Part shown: positions 58,588 to 64,000 of the stretch, piece by piece | Position numbering within the stretch: position 1 is the first letter of the stretch | How the letters are laid out: every line of letters begins with the position of its first letter | NCBI RefSeq assembly: GCF_021155765.1 | Contig: NC_060108.1 | Coordinates: 19,927,025-19,991,024, forward strand | Source of the DNA: Diprion similis | Lineage: Eukaryota > Arthropoda > Insecta > Hymenoptera > Diprionidae | DNA length: 64,000 nucleotides | Reading direction: 5' to 3' | Notes under the pieces: model-generated | The model's input: the letters and a program-made list of their open reading frames with translations, nothing else | Told to the model about the DNA's origin: nothing | The model's database searches: none | Made by a program: the position numbers and the translations under genes

Positions 58588-61500
58588 CTACGGTATAAGA
58601 ATCTGACTGTGACCAGTCATATCTAAGTCGATCTGGGAGGAGTTGCTTCCAACGGAATAGTAGAAAAGTGAAGAATCGGGATTTGATTCCTGCAGAGATT
58701 CCTGAAATAACGTATTTATGCCGATTACGTGGTACTATTACTTACGAATCATTCGTTGTCAGAGACAGGTCGATTGATAATTTAATTGTGGTGGATGTTT
58801 TTAAGTTGTATCTTTCTACTTACCGATATACTTCCGTTCTCAGTTATGTTATTCAAGTCCAGAGCACTCTCATATATCCCGCTCGTAACGGAGTTGGTTC
58901 TTATTATTTCAGGTTTCTGAAATTGTAAATTAAAATGATCTGGTTATGTGGCATAGAATATTGGACAATTATTCCACACATCACAGAAGTTGTTTATCAA
59001 TTTACTGCACAGAGTTTTTTTTTACACCGCCTGTTTCGACTTACCTTTACAACTTCAATGGTGAGATGAACTAATAGGGAAGCAAATTTCACCTCTTCGC
59101 TGAATTTATTCTGCAATGGCACACTTCTGAAACCTGTTCTCAAACATCGAACCTGAATAAAATATGGCAAGTAATTATTTCCTATTACTAATCTTCCATA
59201 ATGAAACCTCTAGTGATGTACAAATTACTGTAACATATTCAGTTGAGCTAATGAATCTCTTTTTTCGATTAATACATTTCAGAAAAAACTTCCTTCTTCA
59301 AAGTTTATTGAAGATATAAAACAATTTTATACCGGATATGTAGCCTGGCCGTTGAAAATACCCTCTCCAAACACACTTTCATCGTGAACAAGGAATCGCA
59401 ACATAGCAAAATCTGGATTAGCTACCTCAAATTCGCACTGTTCATCCCATATTGGATTGAAGCCATTGTTCTCTGAAGTACAAGTATTTCATTCGCTGTT
59501 ATTCTTATATCTGAGAAAATCCAGGACTCAAAAAGTCTGTGTATAAGGTAATGAGCACATTATTGTGAAAATAACTAGGACGTGAATTATACCTACATAT
59601 TATACAGGTGTAAAATATTCTTCGATTTCGCTCACCTACAATCTGTGTTGTGTATTTGTTGTGAGGCCCGGTATCAAAATCGGCACCGATAACTTCAATT
59701 TCGACTGAAGGGCAACCGAGTCCTTTCGGCAATTGCCTTAAGTGCCTCGCGCCTATGATTATCAGCTTAAGTTTCAGAGTGTCTATGTCGTTCAGCGTAT
59801 CCTTGTCATACGGATCAAAGTCATCCCTCTTCATGAATTCGGGCTTCAAAAGATATCCGCACTTGCCGTTTTCTCGAAACTTTCCCTGGTTTAGTTGCAT
59901 GTACTTATCCCCGGTTTGATAGTTCAGGGCAACCAATTGACTTCCTGAATTCCACAGGGGAACCGGATTATAATTTGACGAAGCAAATCGTAATCCTGCT
60001 GGGTACACTCTGCTCAGTTGAAACTGAAAATCATGTCAAATGATATTTTGCGCAGCTGCAGGTTCACGCGAATGGAGTGGACTCCTTAGCTTGCGTGTTA
60101 AATCATGCATGAAAATATGCTTTTTCGCGTTTTACCTGGTGATACTTGAGAAAAAATTTATTTTCCAGAGTACATATCAGCTTCTGAGCTCTTGTTTCCT
60201 GGAAGCTACTCATTTGGTGGCAAATAAATCCTTTTTGGGTTATTGACTCCTTGTCAAATGAAACGGTACAACAATATATTGTGAGATCTGACATTTCCTT
60301 TGCAATCCTTCTTTTTTGCTCCATTGCGTTACGTTTCTTTTGCTGCGAAAGAAGGGGCCATTTTTTTGGTATATATCGGGTGTAATTTTGCAGTCTAATT
60401 CAGCGTTTCGGCGGAGTTTGCCGATGAATATTTTTCTGCGAGTAAATAGGTAATAATACCTTAGCGCCGGCGTGTTTCACTGCTTCTTTTAGGCACTTCA
60501 TCCACTCCTTTGCAGAATCATCTGATAACGCAGCTAATTCAAAAGCTGCATAGGGTACTTTCGGCTTTCTTACTTTAATAATGCCACTAACTCCTGGCCG
60601 TTCTCGTGGTATGAAAGTCACCTCTGCGCCCATAATATCAAGGGATCCTTTTTGAAGATTTGCTACTATTATCATTTCAGGCGACTAGAATTTAAACATG
60701 ATATCAATTAAATTATAATCCAAAGGTTATAAGTAACAACGGGCGTTGAAAAATGTTGAAACGGTTTGAAAGAATGGTATAAATATATAAATTCTCTAGA
60801 CTCCGTTGCATACTTCATCGTGATTAACGTCGGGTTCAAAATCCTCAACAAAGTTAGAAGGGAATAGTAGCTGCTTTTTTCCTCCATGATCTCCTCGCCA
60901 CCAGCCTCCGTCTCCGTCTTTGCGGTTGACGTTTGTAATTATCGCGTCTTTCGAAAATGTCAATTCGTCGTCTCGGTTCGCTATATAATCATAAATCGCT
61001 TTGACCGTTACCTGAAATTCATATTGTCCTGATTTAATGCTGAAATATATGACGTGATCGCGATGTAATAAAATTTTCCAAAATAAACGTATATAATCAA
61101 AAACTGCCAACGACGTAAAATCATATGGATAATTCTTCTATTAATGATTTACCGTTGCTGCGAAATAACTGTGATCCATGTATCCAGCCGAGCAAAGGGC
61201 TGCAAACTCTGCATTCTACAACAATGATGAAGAAAAATAGAACAAATCAAAGTTTGTGCATTTAATGAATGATGACTGATGAAGGTCCCACGAATGTAGT
61301 TAACTTTGTTGCCTTATCAGACGTACAATATTCAAGGTTATTTGATTTACTCCGAAAAGTGTAACACGGAAAATAATAATAATAATGATAAAACTGAAAG
61401 CAGTGATTTCTGCGCAGTATATTAATTCTGAAATGTATGCGATATGCAAACCGCTATTAACTTCAGAATTCCTGTTGATATTTATCAGCAAGAAAGTGGT

Positions 61501-64000
61501 AAAAATAAACTTGAGACCGCAACGTCACTTTATGCTGAACTGTGTGTGAGGTTTATGGAAAATTACAGTGCTTGATAATCGAAGCAATAATATGCTGCCG
61601 TTTTTCGTTACTTTCAAAATTGATAGATCTTTGATCTGACCATCCAGGAGCTCTGGCAATATTGTATTTATTTTATGACGTGGAATGGATTCATAAATCA
61701 TCATCGTTTCAACATGAAATGAATTTTATCATTCTTACCACGCCCGCTTGATTCAACATTGTTTGACACTGGGTAACAGAATGAGAGAGTTTAGTCTTGT
61801 TGTAAAGTGGATGATGTTCGTAGTAACCAATCAAATCAACCAAACTTTCGAACTGGAATACCCCAATAGTGTAAAGGCGACCCTCCACGCTAATCCTACA
61901 GTGCTTGATCTTTCTGTCTGCTCTGTTCAACATAAAACGAATGGGAAATTCGTTACTATTCTAAAATGACCGCAGTCGTGCATAAAAATTAGATTCGAAC
62001 GACGATGAAGGTGCAGCACCTACTTCGCGAAAGAAGAATTAACGCTAATCTATCTTCAGTCTGGATGATAAATCAGTTTAACAGTTACCTGAATGATACA
62101 ACATATGTTTGGGGTTCTATCTCACTTCTTCTAACTAAAAATACTCCGTCAAGGTAAACTCCTATCAGAAGCTTTACAGCTTCTTCACGAGTGCATTCAG
62201 GATGCCACCAATTCTTCTCTTCATGTTTACTCGGCTGAGGGACTGGTTGAGTTAGCAAAATCGTTAATCGTTGCTGTATAACACAAAGCAGAAATCAAAT
62301 CAGTGATTACGTTTACGACTCACGATCAGACCGCGGAACATCTATAGCTGGTGAATCTCGCGTTTCGTACCACCAGACAAGAAAGATGATGTGATTATTA
62401 CTGTTATTAAATTGACTATGTGAATCTCTCACGAAAGAGAGTTGCCTGCGATTCAAAACCATCCGAAATTCAGGTCTATAATTGTAGATTGTATACAGAT
62501 TAAACAATTACTTGGGTTCTGAGCGGGTGGGTCCTGTAGTATACTATGAGGCTATAAAGATCGTCAAAACATATGGTATCCATAAAGTAGAACTTTGTTC
62601 GGTTCCCCTCTTGTCTCGATTTGATGCGGCAGTGGTTTGGTTTTCCCCCATGCCAAAACGAGAGACAGTAATCACCCACGAAGACTCCACTCTGCCTCAC
62701 TAAAAACGTCCCATCTCCGAGGTTCGAAAAGCGGTTGAGCAGCTCTTCTGCCTCTTGTCTTCCTTTGCTCAACGTCCCGTGGAACCATTCCTCCCCGTAG
62801 TGTAATTCCTCGTTTGGCACGTCCTTTTGGATCGAAAAATGTGGATAGCAAATGGATTTTGGAATCCCACAAAAGGGTGTGTGAATATTTAATTATATAT
62901 GTGTTGTTAAATGACATGCTTACTCCAGATGCTCGGGGTGTCGAACCGACTTCTTCTTCTTCCACATTTGTTTCCGAATTTTTCAAAACTATGTCAGTGT
63001 AGTACAACTTCTGTTCAGTCAGGACGAAAAATTGCGGAATCCAAGTTTTCTCAAATGAATTTTCGAGGTATAAAATTCCACTTTTTATGGTATTCCTGAG
63101 GTCGATTTCCTGCTCAACTTCGTCGGGAATTGGTTGCTTTACCGCTAGTTTCTGTTCCGTGCGATCCGAAAGTGTTCCGTGTTTCACTATTATTTTTCCG
63201 CGAAGCATTTCTGGAGACGGAAGCTCCATCTCGACTCTGGTGATACGTTTCGTTAGGAGCATTTTGCCGAACACTTTTCGCATGATAGACGCCATTTTGC
63301 GTTGGTGATACAGATCGCAATGTTCCTCGATCGAGAGGATGACTGGGTAACTGTAAAGTATATATTATATAATATAGAGGAAATATAGAGGTCTGCGAAT
63401 GTGCAAGTTCGAAAGTTAGTTAAAAATTAAAAACCAGTGTTGTTCTATAATTTTATAATTCGACCGTAAAAATCAAAACTTTTGAAAACTGACTTCCCTT
63501 CATTTTCCATAATATACTGTGGATTACTTATCAATCCTATACATACTTACTCGGAAGTAACAAAGGCATGATCCTTGATGGTGTTTATCACATCGAGAAA
63601 CTTGATTTTTGGCGTTGCCGTATGTCCGTGATAAATGACAGGCATTCCATCCGATCCATTCCAACAATCCAGCTCGATGCATCTGCAGCCTGATCTCAGA
63701 GCTCGAGCGTAAGATTCGCAGCTGCTTTCGCCGAGCAATTGGTCGCGAGTTAAGTACCTTCATGTTATAAAGATCAGTATACGGATGAGTTAGTCATTGA
63801 TATCGGCATTCAAGAAAATTGATTTCAAAGGTTTCCTAATCGAACGGGTTTCTGATCGACTCACGTGTTATGCGACGAGGCGATCCAGTAATGGCATAAT
63901 GGTTGAGTCATATCCTGTGTAACAGTATCATTCTTCGTATCCCAAATTTCATTTTCCTTGGAAAATAAAAACTCGAAAAACTCCGTCATCGTTAAGTGAG
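58588..64000 (-). CDS. sl: Phospholipase C gamma, C-terminal two thirds (runs off the right edge)
   Basis: PLC gamma hydrolyses PIP2 to IP3 and diacylglycerol downstream of receptor tyrosine kinases. Fifteen exons: 64000-63865 (partial), 63757-63551, 63350-62924, 62823-62512, 62273-62089, 61922-61739, 61215-61153, 61011-60814, 60684-60460, 60342-60136, 60023-59636, 59472-59333, 59152-59045, 58916-58824 and 58701-58588. All phases agree; 994 residues are visible. Domain order: catalytic X box ([23 protein letters not shown]; both catalytic histidines present), first half of the split PH domain, SH2 with FLVRQS, SH2 with FLVRRS, SH3 ([15 protein letters not shown] to FPSNFVEDF), second half of the PH domain, Y box ([20 protein letters not shown]) and C2 (NGFNPIWDE). 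A short Ser/Asn-rich tail ends LIP. The SH2-SH2-SH3 insert is diagnostic of the gamma class. The N-terminal PH and EF-hand part lies outside the window. The last two exons are poorly conserved and the least certain. Confidence 0.96.

Noticed and set aside
1-64000. tRNA, rRNA, CRISPR arrays, riboswitches, known insect microRNAs, intact transposase or reverse transcriptase
   Set aside because: Reading by eye on both strands found no convincing instance. A covariance-model and transposon-protein search would be needed to exclude degenerate copies.

Overview
The window is AT-rich nuclear DNA from an animal, almost certainly an insect and perhaps a hymenopteran (a guess from gene content and the many short simple repeats). 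The coding genes carry introns with GT..AG boundaries, and every exon chain given here was joined by checking splice phase by hand. There is no operon structure, no rRNA, tRNA or CRISPR array, and no recognisable intact transposon protein.

Layout. At the left, on the minus strand, lies a Pox meso-type (Pax1/9) paired-box gene whose first exon was not found (716-2770). A gene-poor stretch of about 17.6 kb follows (2771-20391). It holds simple repeats, a palindrome-rich GC island (about 7610-7900), NRF-1/Ewg-type palindromes and a CpG-rich promoter-like patch (about 15390-15720). Pinin (minus, 20392-22244) comes next, then about 10 kb without a firm gene, apart from one GC-rich exon-like patch near 26.6 kb. 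From 32221 to 43635 (plus) an eight-exon gene encodes a secreted leucine-rich-repeat protein of 617 residues that I cannot name. Downstream sits a 108-bp inverted-repeat element carrying the first AATAAA after the stop.

The right third is dense: Spc25-like kinetochore protein (minus, 47468-49297), a ZAD/C2H2 zinc-finger protein (minus, 50298-52090), peroxisomal dihydroxyacetone-phosphate acyltransferase GNPAT ending in SKL (plus, 53488-57334), and phospholipase C gamma (minus, 58588 to beyond the right edge). GNPAT and PLC gamma converge. A degenerate 18-bp tandem array lies in the GNPAT 3' region.

The genes belong to unrelated pathways: mesoderm patterning, splicing and mRNA export, cell surface or extracellular matrix, chromosome segregation, transcription, ether-lipid synthesis, and receptor tyrosine kinase signalling. 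Their proximity looks like ordinary animal synteny. I found no convincing undescribed multi-gene system. The most unusual items are the small mobile element that may supply a poly(A) signal, the 18-bp array, the palindromic GC island, and the GC-rich codon-periodic patch at 26.6 kb.
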